Positions 8,511 to 17,396 of a stretch of DNA of 64,000 nucleotides are shown piece by piece (positions within the stretch are counted from its first letter, which is position 1; each line of letters starts with the position of its first letter). Source of the DNA: Bacillota bacterium (GTDB taxonomy: Bacteria; Bacillota; Clostridia; Lachnospirales; Lachnospiraceae); NCBI GenBank assembly GCA_023442465.1, contig JAEZZQ010000015.1:310001-374000 (forward strand), given 5' to 3'. The notes below the pieces were generated by a model. The model did no database searches. It was not told where the DNA came from and worked only from the letters and a program-made list of their open reading frames with translations. The position numbers were made by a program, and so were the translations under genes.

Positions 8511-8562
8511 ATTGCAGCCACAATCGCCGCTTATTAAAAACCCCGGCAATTGTGACTGCAAT
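8511..8562. terminator. Terminator-like hairpin after the lactose operon
   Basis: A 19-bp imperfect stem (8511-8529 with 8544-8562, two mismatches, 14-base loop) lies 17 bp after the lacM stop codon on the minus strand. The tail on that strand is only TGTTTGC, so termination may be partly stem-driven. The rest of the 245-bp gap up to 8333 contains the 7-bp repeat array and no gene. Confidence 0.7.
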
Positions 8563-8578
8563 ATTTAAGATATATTTA

Positions 8579-9574
8579 TTAATTATTTATTGCGGCTTTA
8601 CTGATCTGGAACGAATAATTGATATCCTTTCCTGCATTTATACGGTAATCAGGCTCGACATCCGCACCCCAGCTATCGATTCCTCCAACGCCTCTTACTG
8701 CTCCAAGAATAGATACCACCGTTCTTCTTGCAGGAGGGAGTTCTTCATGATGAGAAGCGTTTTCAAGCTCCAGCGGAGTGTAGGGAATACAGGAAAAGGC
8801 AAATTCCTTCCCTTCTTCCATAGCAGAAAATTTAAGTCCAAAGGTCTTACTGTTTTGATCCGCGTTATTTAAAGTCGTGTCCCTATATACTTCCAGCCAT
8901 TTGGTCTTCATATGGACATTACAATCCTGAGGTACCAGATATTTCGTTACCGGCAAACCATTTACGTCATAAATCCCGGGAATCCCTCCGGCCATTCGGT
9001 CGGGATAAGTCTCTCCGGACAATCCCTCGTACCGGTATCCTATCGCCTTTGTCGGCATGACAAACCGCATTCCGAATACGGGCAGCTCGGGCAGCTTATC
9101 ATTTCCATGATACCGTACATGGACGATTATCTTACCGTCTGCACATACCTCGTAAACAACTTCTACTTTTGTCGAAGGTACAGTTATTGTCTCATAGAAA
9201 AACTTCAGATGTACTTTTTTAGCACATTCATTTCCCGTATATTTATTATTTTCCGGAGCGATTGGCAAAGGGATATCACTTCCGTCGACCATAACCTCTC
9301 CTCCGATATAGGAAATAAAAGAATCGGCTCCCATCCACATTCCGGAACGGAGCGGAAAGCCGTTCCCTCTGTCGTTATCCGTTACCGCGCGCCAAAAGGC
9401 AGGCTTCGGAGTACGGTATAACCATTCCTTCCCATCGATTACCAGGGATTCCAATCCGCCTTTCACATAAGAAAACAGATAACTGAAGCCCTCTCCATGC
9501 AGCCCAAGCACACTATCTCCATATACGATGCGCAGTGTTTCATCCATATATTTCTCTTTATTCATATAATCCAT
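8579..9574 (-). CDS. lacM: Beta-galactosidase small subunit
   Basis: The 331-residue product corresponds to the C-terminal beta-sandwich (domain 5) of LacZ-type enzymes, as in the LacM subunit of heterodimeric lactobacillar beta-galactosidase (about 320 residues). Family-like segments are IVYGDSVLGLHG at the start, PAFWRAVTDNDRGN (the conserved WRAPTDND region) and the C-terminal region that carries the late substrate-side tryptophan (IDSWGADV). The start codon at 9574 overlaps the lacL stop by 17 bp in a different frame and is preceded by AGGAGG inside lacL, so translation is coupled. Neither LacL nor LacM is expected to be active alone. Last gene of the operon; a hairpin follows. Confidence 0.93.
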   Translation of the reverse strand: MDYMNKEKYMDETLRIVYGDSVLGLHGEGFSYLFSYVKGGLESLVIDGKEWLYRTPKPAFWRAVTDNDRGNGFPLRSGMWMGADSFISYIGGEVMVDGSDIPLPIAPENNKYTGNECAKKVHLKFFYETITVPSTKVEVVYEVCADGKIIVHVRYHGNDKLPELPVFGMRFVMPTKAIGYRYEGLSGETYPDRMAGGIPGIYDVNGLPVTKYLVPQDCNVHMKTKWLEVYRDTTLNNADQNSKTFGLKFSAMEEGKEFAFSCIPYTPLELENASHHEELPPARRTVVSILGAVRGVGGIDSWGADVEPDYRINAGKDINYSFQISKAAINN

Positions 9575-11447
9575 AATAATACTTTACCTCCTGCATCGCG
9601 GGTTTTTCCGTTCTATCGGCAAATACTATTCCATTGCCGGAAAACTCATAGTCGGACGGACGGTCGTCGAAATCTCCGCCATAGCGCAGCACCTTTTCCC
9701 CGCTTACCTCATCCTGAACGAAAAGGGCCTGATCGATATAATCCCAAATAAATCCGCCCTGATACATGGGGTATTCCTCCAGCAAATCGATGTAAGATTT
9801 CATTCCCCCGAGGGAATTGCCCATGTCGTGCATATATTCGCATAGGATAAACGGCTTTTTCGGTTCGTTTTCCAGATACTCCTTTATTTGCGCAGGAGGC
9901 GCATACATGCGGCTTTCCACATCGGATACGGTCTCTTCATAAGCTCTGTTATGTACCACTCCTTCGTAATGCACCAGTCTGCTGTCATCTGTCTCCTTAT
10001 AAAAACGGTTCATACTTTCTATTCCGCCTCCCGCATAAGACTCATTACCCAGGGACCAGAATAAAATGGAAGTATGGTTCTTAAACACTTCGAAATTCGT
10101 CTTCGCCCTGTCCACGACAGCGGGTTCCCAAGCCGGAAGACTTCCCGGTACGTTCCAAGACGGCTCCACCGTCCCCAGCTTCTGCCAGGAGCCATGAGAT
10201 TCCAGATTTGCCTCCGCCATCATATAAATACCGTTCTCATCACACATGCGATACCACGAAAGCTGATTAGGATAATGACAGGTTCTGACAGCATTGATAT
10301 TGTTATTTTTCATAACCTGAATATCCCATTCCATTTCTCTCCTGCCGATGCAGCGTCCGCCCTCAGCGCTCCATTCATGACGGTTTACTCCGTTAATAAT
10401 CAACCGGCTTCCGTTTAAGAGCATCAGCTTATTCCTGATTTCGATCCGCCGAAAACCTACCTTATAAGGAACGAATTCCACTTCTTTTCCGTTCTCATCC
10501 TCTAAGCTTATAGTTAGCTCGTATAAATATGGATTCTTGTGACTCCATGCGGTGATTCCCTTTAATTCTTCCGGCTCCATATGAATATTGCCGTTTATAA
10601 TAGGAAGCTTTTTCTCCAAGCAGACCTTATTCTCCGAATCTGCCAGCCTTATCACCACAGTTCCTGCCGGCTCATCTCCGGACAGCTTTACATCCAAAGC
10701 AAAAGTTCCCGACACATTATCTTCTCTAAGTGCCGTCTTAACCCAAACATCCTCCACATGCAGTTTAGGAAGCGCATACAGTGTCACATCCCTATAGATA
10801 CCAAAGAAACGAAAGAAATCCTGATCCTCCAAATAAGCCGCCGTACTCCTCTTATGCACTTCAACAGCGAGTACATTGCCCTTTTCCTTAATAAATGGTG
10901 TTAAATCGAACTCGGAGGGAGTAAAGCTATCCTCTGCATAGCCTACAAAACTGCCGTTCAGCCAAACATACATCGCCTGTTCCACGCCTTCGAAAAAAAT
11001 AACAACTCTCTTACCTTTAAGGCCCTCCTCCAGATCGAAATGCTTGATATAGGAGCCTACCGGATTGTAGTCCGCCCTGCTGAAGCTTCCCTCAGCACCA
11101 TCTTCCTTATGCAGGGCATGAGCCGGCCTTCGAAACATATGCCCTTCCCACGGATACATCGTATTGATGTAATGAATCTTATCGTAGCCTGCAAGCTCGA
11201 TATGGCATGGTACCTTTATATCGCCAAATCCCTCTTCCGAATAATCTTCCTCAAAAAAATCTGCCGGCCGTTCCATGGCATTCACAGAGTAGCGAAATCT
11301 CCATTCTCCGTTCAATGGCTGCGCCAAGGAATTCTTTCCATGCAAAAACTCTTCTCTGCCGGAATAAAATTCATGATCGCTATGTGCCGGCAATTGGTTC
11401 ACGCGGAAAACCTCCGGTTGATCCAACCATGTAATATCTGCTTTCAT
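9558..11447 (-). CDS. lacL: Beta-galactosidase large subunit (glycoside hydrolase family 2)
   Basis: Hydrolyses lactose and related beta-galactosides in the cytoplasm together with LacM. The start is the ATG at 11445-11447, directly behind GGAGGAGG; an in-frame start at 11480 has no ribosome site. The 629-residue protein opens with ITWLDQPEVFRVNQLPAHSD, the typical LacL beginning. It carries the acid/base glutamate in FWSLGNESYAG (E469) and the nucleophile in FILCEYMHDMGN (E537). It stops at the end of the TIM-barrel region (near KPAMQEVKYYYG), with the remaining LacZ domain supplied by lacM. The split enzyme is best known from lactobacilli, so its presence in a clostridial context deserves a phylogeny. 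Cotranscribed with the ABC importer upstream (37 bp gap). Confidence 0.95.
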   Translation of the reverse strand: MKADITWLDQPEVFRVNQLPAHSDHEFYSGREEFLHGKNSLAQPLNGEWRFRYSVNAMERPADFFEEDYSEEGFGDIKVPCHIELAGYDKIHYINTMYPWEGHMFRRPAHALHKEDGAEGSFSRADYNPVGSYIKHFDLEEGLKGKRVVIFFEGVEQAMYVWLNGSFVGYAEDSFTPSEFDLTPFIKEKGNVLAVEVHKRSTAAYLEDQDFFRFFGIYRDVTLYALPKLHVEDVWVKTALREDNVSGTFALDVKLSGDEPAGTVVIRLADSENKVCLEKKLPIINGNIHMEPEELKGITAWSHKNPYLYELTISLEDENGKEVEFVPYKVGFRRIEIRNKLMLLNGSRLIINGVNRHEWSAEGGRCIGRREMEWDIQVMKNNNINAVRTCHYPNQLSWYRMCDENGIYMMAEANLESHGSWQKLGTVEPSWNVPGSLPAWEPAVVDRAKTNFEVFKNHTSILFWSLGNESYAGGGIESMNRFYKETDDSRLVHYEGVVHNRAYEETVSDVESRMYAPPAQIKEYLENEPKKPFILCEYMHDMGNSLGGMKSYIDLLEEYPMYQGGFIWDYIDQALFVQDEVSGEKVLRYGGDFDDRPSDYEFSGNGIVFADRTEKPAMQEVKYYYGLYE

Positions 11448-11484
11448 AAAGCCTCCTCCTTGTGTAATGATGGGTACCAATTAA

Positions 11485-12318
11485 TCATTCCTTTACAGCA
11501 CCTGCAGCCACTCCTGCCAGTATATATCTCTGAAAAAACACATAAATCGCTATGGTAGGTATCATAATAATGATGATACCGGCAGCCAATGTCTGCCAGG
11601 AACCTAATTGGGCATTAGCGTAATCCATCAAAAAGGTCGTAAGGGTGCGCAGTTTGTTCTTAGGCATATATAAATAAGGAATATACATGTCATTAATAAT
11701 ATTAATGGCCTTTATAATACATACGGTAGCGGTAGCCGGAGCCAATAGCGGGAATATAATCTTAATGAAAAGCCCGAAATAGCTGCATCCATCAATTAAC
11801 GCCGCCTCATCGAGGGAAACGGGCAGGCCGGAAATAAACTGCCTGTAAATATAAAGCTGCATCAGATCAGAAGCCACATATATTACGATAGGCGCTCCCA
11901 GCGTATTATATAAACCAAGGCCTTGAATCACCTGAAAACGTGCAATTTCCGTCACAAAGGTGGGTATCAGCATACCGATAAAGAATAAAGATACTACAAG
12001 TCTCTTCCCTTTGAATTCAAATCTTTCTATAATAAATGCGGTTATCGTTCCGAACATAACATTAAAGAATATAGATACCATTAATATAATACCCGTATTT
12101 TTGAAACCAATCAATAAGTATTTATTGGATAGCACATCCATAAAATTATCGAAAGTAATTCTGTCCCATTCCGGCAACAATAAAGGCGATGTGGTAACCA
12201 TATCCGCCTTCGTTTTAAGCGCAGCAAACAAGGTGAGAATAATGGGTGCCATAACAATCACTACCATACCCGCACAAAGGAGCTGCTTTACGCTTTGCGT
12301 TGAAATTCTCTTTACCAT
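11485..12318 (-). CDS. Carbohydrate ABC transporter permease (MalG type, CUT1)
   Basis: A 277-residue inner-membrane protein with six predicted transmembrane segments. The coupling-helix EAA motif reads DEAALIDGCSYFGLFIKIIFPLLAP (residues about 175-200), which contacts the ATPase. It forms the translocation pore with the MalF-type permease encoded immediately upstream: stop and start are 1 bp apart (12318/12320). No ATP-binding subunit gene is in this cluster; CUT1 systems often share a multitask MsmK/MalK-type ATPase encoded elsewhere. The neighbours make uptake of lactose, galactosyl oligosaccharides or a glycan fragment the likely job, but the sugar cannot be read from the sequence. A short relic similar to part of this gene lies at 17262-17318. 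Confidence 0.92.
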   Translation of the reverse strand: MVKRISTQSVKQLLCAGMVVIVMAPIILTLFAALKTKADMVTTSPLLLPEWDRITFDNFMDVLSNKYLLIGFKNTGIILMVSIFFNVMFGTITAFIIERFEFKGKRLVVSLFFIGMLIPTFVTEIARFQVIQGLGLYNTLGAPIVIYVASDLMQLYIYRQFISGLPVSLDEAALIDGCSYFGLFIKIIFPLLAPATATVCIIKAINIINDMYIPYLYMPKNKLRTLTTFLMDYANAQLGSWQTLAAGIIIIMIPTIAIYVFFQRYILAGVAAGAVKE

Positions 12319-12319
12319 C

Positions 12320-13213
12320 TCATTTCCTCCTGTCTCTAAGTATCAAGCCGTGGATGATTTTATTCTGGATAACATAAATAAAGACTATCATAATCATAAT
12401 CGCAACTGCCATCGTGGAAGCCAAACCGAAATTCGAATAAGTAAAGGCCGTTTCTATTGTATACAGAGTAAACGTAGAGGAAGCATATCCTGGTCCCCCC
12501 GAGGTAATTACGAAAGGAATATCAAACACCTGAAGTGAGCCTCTGATATTGTCAAATAGGACAAAATCCACCATGAGCATAATTCCCGGAACTTGAATGT
12601 ATTTAAATAGCTGCCATGCATTAGCACCATCCACCCTTGCAGCCTCCGCCACATCTTGAGGAATCGACTGTAAAGCGGCCATAAATAGAATTACGTGATA
12701 TCCGCTGAATCTCCACACCGAGACAAAAGACAGCACATAATTCACTATTTTAGGGTCTGACAACCAGTTCCTGATCAAGAATTCCAGATTCAATACCCCT
12801 AAAATGGCATCAAAGGCACCATTGATCGGAGAAAAGAAATAGGAAAAAGCATAGGATACTGCAACACCGTTGATAATGTAAGGCATAAATACCATCGTCT
12901 TATAAAACTTTGCTGCCCGCAGTCTGCCGGTAAGGATAACAGCAAAGCCCAGCTCTGCCGCAATCATAAACAAATGAACGACAAAATAAACAGCATTGTT
13001 TTTCAGTGACAACCATAAATCTTTATTTTTCAGCATAGAAATATAATTTACAAAGCCCACGATACTACTGTTTTTTGAATATCCGTCCCAATTGGTAAAG
13101 CTCATGCGAAACAAATCTGCCGCCGGGATCACAACAAATACAATCAGCAATATAACGGGCACTATTAACGCCGTTATAACGAACTGCATCCTTTTTTTTC
13201 TCAATTTACTCAT
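12320..13213 (-). CDS. Carbohydrate ABC transporter permease (MalF type, CUT1)
   Basis: A 297-residue permease from the ATG at 13211-13213. The frame is open to 13330, but that segment covers the intergenic hairpin and lacks membrane-protein character, so I prefer the internal start. The N-terminus is basic (SKLRKKRMQ) and precedes the first membrane helix. The EAA loop is VAEAARVDGANAWQLFKYIQVPG near residue 210. It pairs with the MalG-type permease downstream. The gene is separated from the binding-protein gene by a stable hairpin, a common way to give the binding protein a higher expression level than the membrane components. Confidence 0.9.
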   Translation of the reverse strand: MSKLRKKRMQFVITALIVPVILLIVFVVIPAADLFRMSFTNWDGYSKNSSIVGFVNYISMLKNKDLWLSLKNNAVYFVVHLFMIAAELGFAVILTGRLRAAKFYKTMVFMPYIINGVAVSYAFSYFFSPINGAFDAILGVLNLEFLIRNWLSDPKIVNYVLSFVSVWRFSGYHVILFMAALQSIPQDVAEAARVDGANAWQLFKYIQVPGIMLMVDFVLFDNIRGSLQVFDIPFVITSGGPGYASSTFTLYTIETAFTYSNFGLASTMAVAIMIMIVFIYVIQNKIIHGLILRDRRK

Positions 13214-13303
13214 ACAAATAACCAAGCCTTTCTTTACTGCCTGCAATCTTTCGCACGCAGACACAGGGTATAATAGCTTTTCTAAACCTTTGCTTTTCAG
13301 AAC

Positions 13304-13330
13304 ATGAGGACTGCTAAAAGCAGTCCTCAT
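13304..13330 (-). promoter_or_regulatory. Intergenic mRNA hairpin between binding-protein and permease genes
   Basis: A perfect 11-bp stem (ATGAGGACTGC paired with GCAGTCCTCAT) with a 5-base loop starts 12 bp after the stop codon of the binding-protein gene. No T-run follows on the minus strand, so it is more likely an mRNA stabiliser or partial barrier than a full terminator. This matches the malE-malF type of differential expression. Confidence 0.7.
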
Positions 13331-13342
13331 AGACCTTAGATC

Positions 13343-14728
13343 TTACTGAATTTGCAGCTTGCTTCTAGCGTCAGCCCATTTTGCATTCAATTCATCCAAT
13401 GCGGTATTCAAATCAAAACCATCCGTCATCATCTGTGCACCAAGTTTTTTATAATCAAACGTTGTTTCGTTCTGTATTGCAGTAAAATTATCGCCGCCAC
13501 CATCATACATTACAAGAATCTTGTCGGGTGTGAGCTCATCTGCCTGCGCCAGTACCGAATCCTTCTCCTTGGGGAAATTCGTCATGGATGATGCAGAGGA
13601 TACGAAGTTGATATAATCCGGATACCATGCATCGGAGTAAAACCATTCAACAAAGGCAATCGCTGCCTCCTGATTTTTGGAATGAGTGGTTACTCCCATA
13701 AAAGAATCACCCTGTACGATTACATTATAAGGATCCGATTCCGTGTTTCTTGTAGGAAGATAAAAGGTTCCTAACTGAGAAATATCATCCGTACCGTTCT
13801 TAATGTTCTGAAGTCCCCAGTCTCCAAGGGCAATAATTGCTGCATTTTTTGCCGCAAACAATGATGTCACCTGATCGTTTCCAAGCCCTAATGGATCCTT
13901 GCCCAACACGCCGGACGTGAACAGGCTGTATACCTTTTGATATGCTTTATTGATGTCAGTTCCTTCCGCAAAGGGTGCATCCTGACTTGCCATGGTATTC
14001 CAGTTCTGCCCATTTCCCGACTCCAGTGCGGGCATGAATTCCATATAAGGATAGTCCGGCCATTCATCCTTAAGGCCACAGGCAATTGCCATAAAGTCCG
14101 GATTATCTTTTCCATAATAATCCTGCAGTGTCTTTGCCGCCGCTTCGAATTCCGGCCATGTAGTTGGAACTTCAACTCCCGCTTCCTCAAACATATCTTT
14201 CCAATAAAATACATATTCATATCCAGAGGTCATAGGAATACCTAAAACCTTTCCGTCAATGGCATAGCCTGCCGCCAGATCGTTGTTTGCACTAGCCTGA
14301 GTTCCCGACAAATCCACAAGATAATCTTTAAATCTGGACAAGGTAAAAGGCTTGTTAAACATAATATCCGGCAATTGGTTCGCCGAGGCTCTCATCTTCA
14401 TCGCATTCCAATATTCGCTGTCATCTTTGATTTTCTCTACCTCAATATCAATATTAGGATATTGTTCCTGAAACTTTCCTACCATATCGTTATCTTCGAT
14501 AAATTCATTTAGGTTGTTATCCCAAATGGCAAAGGTAAGCGTGCCACTTAAATCCTTCTTTGAAGAATCCGTCGCTTCGGTTTTTTCAGCTCCCGTCTCC
14601 TCTTTCCCCGTTTCTGCAGGCGCGCTTTGCGTCCCATTCGTTTCCGCCGTGCCCGTGCTGCCACATCCTGCAAGCAAAGATGCTGTCATCACACAAGTTA
14701 GTAATGTTGCTAATACTTTTCTTTTCAT
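13343..14728 (-). CDS. Carbohydrate ABC transporter substrate-binding lipoprotein (CUT1)
   Basis: The 461-residue protein has a lipoprotein signal: basic start MKRK, hydrophobic core and lipobox LLAGC with the lipidated cysteine at residue 22. A Ser/Thr/Glu-rich linker follows to about residue 60, then a family 1 extracellular solute-binding domain beginning GTLTFAIWDNN. Conserved features include TMASQDAPFAEG and the GDWGLQNIKN segment typical of sugar-binding members. It is the first structural gene of the importer/lacLM operon, with GGGAGG as ribosome site, and stands downstream of the AraC-type regulator. The sugar is unknown; coupling with beta-galactosidase suggests a beta-galactoside. 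Confidence 0.92.
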   Translation of the reverse strand: MKRKVLATLLTCVMTASLLAGCGSTGTAETNGTQSAPAETGKEETGAEKTEATDSSKKDLSGTLTFAIWDNNLNEFIEDNDMVGKFQEQYPNIDIEVEKIKDDSEYWNAMKMRASANQLPDIMFNKPFTLSRFKDYLVDLSGTQASANNDLAAGYAIDGKVLGIPMTSGYEYVFYWKDMFEEAGVEVPTTWPEFEAAAKTLQDYYGKDNPDFMAIACGLKDEWPDYPYMEFMPALESGNGQNWNTMASQDAPFAEGTDINKAYQKVYSLFTSGVLGKDPLGLGNDQVTSLFAAKNAAIIALGDWGLQNIKNGTDDISQLGTFYLPTRNTESDPYNVIVQGDSFMGVTTHSKNQEAAIAFVEWFYSDAWYPDYINFVSSASSMTNFPKEKDSVLAQADELTPDKILVMYDGGGDNFTAIQNETTFDYKKLGAQMMTDGFDLNTALDELNAKWADARSKLQIQ

Positions 14729-14876
14729 TGAGCAATTCCTCCCTTTCTTTTTGTGGATTCAGCATAACAGTCTGCAAAAAATGTTTCCATCTCTTATATT
14801 CACTTTTATTGACTTTTCTTCAGATTCAGTTTTTTTACTTTCTTGTTATTTATAAAGTTTTTTTGATTAATCGTAA

Positions 14877-14905
14877 GAAAAACCATGCATTTTACATGGT
14901 TTTTC
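14877..14905 (-). terminator. Terminator overlapping the stop codon of the AraC-type regulator
   Basis: An 11-bp perfect stem (GAAAAACCATG with CATGGTTTTTC) and 7-base loop spans the stop codon at 14892-14894. On the minus strand it ends in TTTTTC. It separates the regulator gene from the importer operon, so the operon needs its own promoter within 14729-14876. Confidence 0.75.
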
Positions 14906-17156
14906 TATACTGTGAAGGGCTGATACCATTTATCTTCTTAAACATTCTGTTAAAGTGCTCTGCATTTTGATATCCAGTCATCTCGGCAATTTCGTACACC
15001 TTAAAGCTTGTGGTTTTCAATAGTTCTCTCGCCTTTTGCATTCTAAGTCCCGTCAAATATGAAGAGAAATTCTCCCCCGCCTCCTTGGTGAAACGATTCG
15101 TAAAATATTTCTCGTTCAACCCTACATACTCTGCCACCGTTCCCAGCGTAAGTTCTGTTTCCTCATAATGAGCCGAAATATACCGTTTGGCCCTCACTAC
15201 CATATCCGTCTCTGAAACTTTCAGCTTAGAGGCAGAATAATCCATAATCCATGCGAAATAATTAGTAAGCCATATTTTCAGACCTCTAACGTCCTCTATA
15301 TGACGAAACTTCTCTACATAGTCGTATTGCTTTCCGAATACCTCGGTAAAATTGGAGTTATCTTCACTGAATCTATTTCCTATCGCCAGAACCGCCGCAC
15401 AGGCTAGCGGATAAAGCTCTCCCATGGCACGATTATGAAACAATTCGAATAGTCGCTCCTTTTCCTCCACCATATTTTTTTCATCTGCAATATAGAGCGC
15501 TCCTGCCAGCCGCTCGTACCCTCTGGAAAGAAAGATAATCTTCTCCCACTGGGAGCTTTCCTCGCTCACATCGATAACCGCACATTCTCCTCGCAAATGG
15601 CGCAGGCACATTTTGCTTCGTATATCTTCGATCCGGTGTTTAAAATCTCCGTAACCGAAGGCCTCATGCCCGATAAGAGCGCAAATTCCTGCACCAAACT
15701 CCGCCTTTGCAGCTTTCTGCAAATCCTGTACCATTTTTTTTACTCCAGACACATAATCATCTTCGGTAATCCGGTAAAATATGAAAAAGAAATCGGAACG
15801 CTCCATGTAAAGGAGGCATCTTGATGCAAAGCGCGGATTCCGTTCAAAGCTATATGTCAATCGGGAAGCACCCTTCACCTCATCCTCTTCTCCATGGTAG
15901 CCATACACAAAGAAACCCAATATCGCATAGCGTTCCGCAAAAAATTCAGCAAAACTTGTGCTCACCTCTTCCGGTGTCATTTCTTCTTTGATCATTGCCG
16001 CCAGATAATCCTTCGGAGCCCTCTTTGCACTCCTCACTCTATCCTCGTATTCCTCAATTAGTGCATTCAACCGCCTTACCATGGCATTGAACTGATGAAT
16101 CATAGTTCTGATTTCAAACTGACCGCTGGGAGATATGTGGACCTCCAGATTTCCTTCCTCAACTTGCCGCAAACCACTGCTGATTTCTTCCACCGGCTTT
16201 ACAATACTCCTTAAAAAATACCGGGAAAAATATGCCGCAAGTGCCAGAATTACCACCGCAGCTAAAAGAATAAACACTGCGTTCTTCCAGTAATCGGCGG
16301 TAAGCTGCGAGGTTTTGATATAGCTTTCGATATACCATATCGTATCATTGAATTCAATCGGAGTCCGCACGCATGTATATTCGCCTTCCGGAATCTGCGT
16401 GTTCTCCTCTTCTTGGGTGGAAAATATGACCTGTCCCTCTTCGTCTGTGATTCGTGCGATTCCAAGCTTGTTCTTTCCAGCTAAATAGTCCGTATTATAT
16501 TTACGGATCCGCTCCGCCGCTGCAGTAGAGTGATAAAATGTCACCATCTCTATCCTTTGAGAACGGTCCGTGGTCACATCAGGAGCAAGAGCGAATACCA
16601 AAATCAGCATATCCTTTTTACCCCCGGTAAAAAGATCATTTAGCGAGTTCGTATCATAAGACCCAACAAATACTCTATTAGGATTTTCCAGCGCTGCCTG
16701 ATACCATTTCGTCTCTTTGATTTCCTCCACAGAGCGACGAACGTCATTTTTTATATAAGTCTCCCTGCCACCCTTCATGTAAAACCCCACAGAAACTATG
16801 TCCTTTACCGGTTCCAGCGCCAGATTGCCTGCTTGTGCCAACTTCTGCTCGTTCTCATATCTGTTTTTCCACTGCGCTGTATCTGTACCTGCCGCGTAAA
16901 CCAATATTTCATTATTGTTCGTATAAATCAAATGAGATAATCGCATGGACATAACGCTTATATCTGATAAGAGTTCCGCGATAACTGTTTCCTGTGCCTG
17001 CTCTATATTCTCCATCGCCTGATTCTTAAACTGCTGATTCAAAATCAAAAGCGACACCAACAAGACAATCAGTATCGGAATCATAATAAAAAGAAGAAAA
17101 AGCATATTATATATAGTTTTTAAAGGAAGCATCTTCATTTTTTGTTTTTTAATCAT
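14892..17156 (-). CDS. Membrane-anchored AraC-type regulator with extracellular sensor and HAMP domain
   Basis: About 754 residues. A first transmembrane helix (IYNMLFLLFIMIPILIVLLV) near the N-terminus is followed by a dCache-like extracellular sensor of about 250 residues. A second helix (AVFILLAAVVILALAAY) leads into a HAMP linker (IVKPVEEISSGLRQVEEGNL). A long cytoplasmic region and a C-terminal AraC double helix-turn-helix follow (LTLGTVAEYVGLNEKYFTNRF, then VYEIAEMTGYQNAEHFNRMFKK). It probably senses a sugar or a loaded binding protein outside and activates the adjacent importer/lacLM operon. This one-component layout is common beside CUT1 importers in Lachnospiraceae and Paenibacillus. 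GGAGAG precedes the chosen ATG at 17156; an in-frame ATG at 17171 is an alternative. Confidence 0.88.
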   Translation of the reverse strand: MIKKQKMKMLPLKTIYNMLFLLFIMIPILIVLLVSLLILNQQFKNQAMENIEQAQETVIAELLSDISVMSMRLSHLIYTNNNEILVYAAGTDTAQWKNRYENEQKLAQAGNLALEPVKDIVSVGFYMKGGRETYIKNDVRRSVEEIKETKWYQAALENPNRVFVGSYDTNSLNDLFTGGKKDMLILVFALAPDVTTDRSQRIEMVTFYHSTAAAERIRKYNTDYLAGKNKLGIARITDEEGQVIFSTQEEENTQIPEGEYTCVRTPIEFNDTIWYIESYIKTSQLTADYWKNAVFILLAAVVILALAAYFSRYFLRSIVKPVEEISSGLRQVEEGNLEVHISPSGQFEIRTMIHQFNAMVRRLNALIEEYEDRVRSAKRAPKDYLAAMIKEEMTPEEVSTSFAEFFAERYAILGFFVYGYHGEEDEVKGASRLTYSFERNPRFASRCLLYMERSDFFFIFYRITEDDYVSGVKKMVQDLQKAAKAEFGAGICALIGHEAFGYGDFKHRIEDIRSKMCLRHLRGECAVIDVSEESSQWEKIIFLSRGYERLAGALYIADEKNMVEEKERLFELFHNRAMGELYPLACAAVLAIGNRFSEDNSNFTEVFGKQYDYVEKFRHIEDVRGLKIWLTNYFAWIMDYSASKLKVSETDMVVRAKRYISAHYEETELTLGTVAEYVGLNEKYFTNRFTKEAGENFSSYLTGLRMQKARELLKTTSFKVYEIAEMTGYQNAEHFNRMFKKINGISPSQYRKTM

Positions 17157-17261
17157 TGCCGCTCTCCACATAATGATTCCGTCTTTAATAGTATTCTTGC
17201 GTTTAAAATTATATCATAATTGACTTATGTTAGAAAAGAACTACTATACTTCAATTCAGCC

Positions 17262-17318
17262 ATATATTATCTATTAATCACATTACCCGTATTTATAAAA
17301 CCAATCAACTAGTATTTA
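17262..17318 (-). pseudogene. Relic of a MalG-type permease gene
   Basis: The 35 bases at 17284-17318 match 12090-12124, inside the MalG-type permease gene, at 31 of 35 positions in the same orientation. Similarity continues more loosely to about 17262. Read on the minus strand the relic encodes KY*LIGFxNTG against KYLLIGFKNTG in the intact protein, so it contains a stop and a substitution. It lies in the 225-bp gap upstream of the regulator gene, just before the promoter of the next gene. Confidence 0.6.
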
Positions 17319-17343
17319 ATTTTTCACGCAGCTTATTTTTTTC

Positions 17344-17372
17344 TTCACATTATATCTGTATGACGTTATAAT
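17344..17372 (+). promoter_or_regulatory. Sigma-A promoter for the membrane protein gene
   Basis: TTCACA (17344-17349) and TATAAT (17367-17372) are separated by 17 bp and lie 24 bp before the start codon of the gene at 17397. GAAAGGG serves as the ribosome site. Both the spacing and the perfect -10 make this a strong candidate. Confidence 0.7.
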
Positions 17373-17396
17373 TGGCATATAGAGAAAGGGATTATT

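Noticed and set aside
13214..13330. N-terminal extension of the MalF-type permease to 13330
   Set aside because: The extension would translate the intergenic hairpin and starts 12 bp after the preceding stop; no ribosome site and no membrane-protein features.
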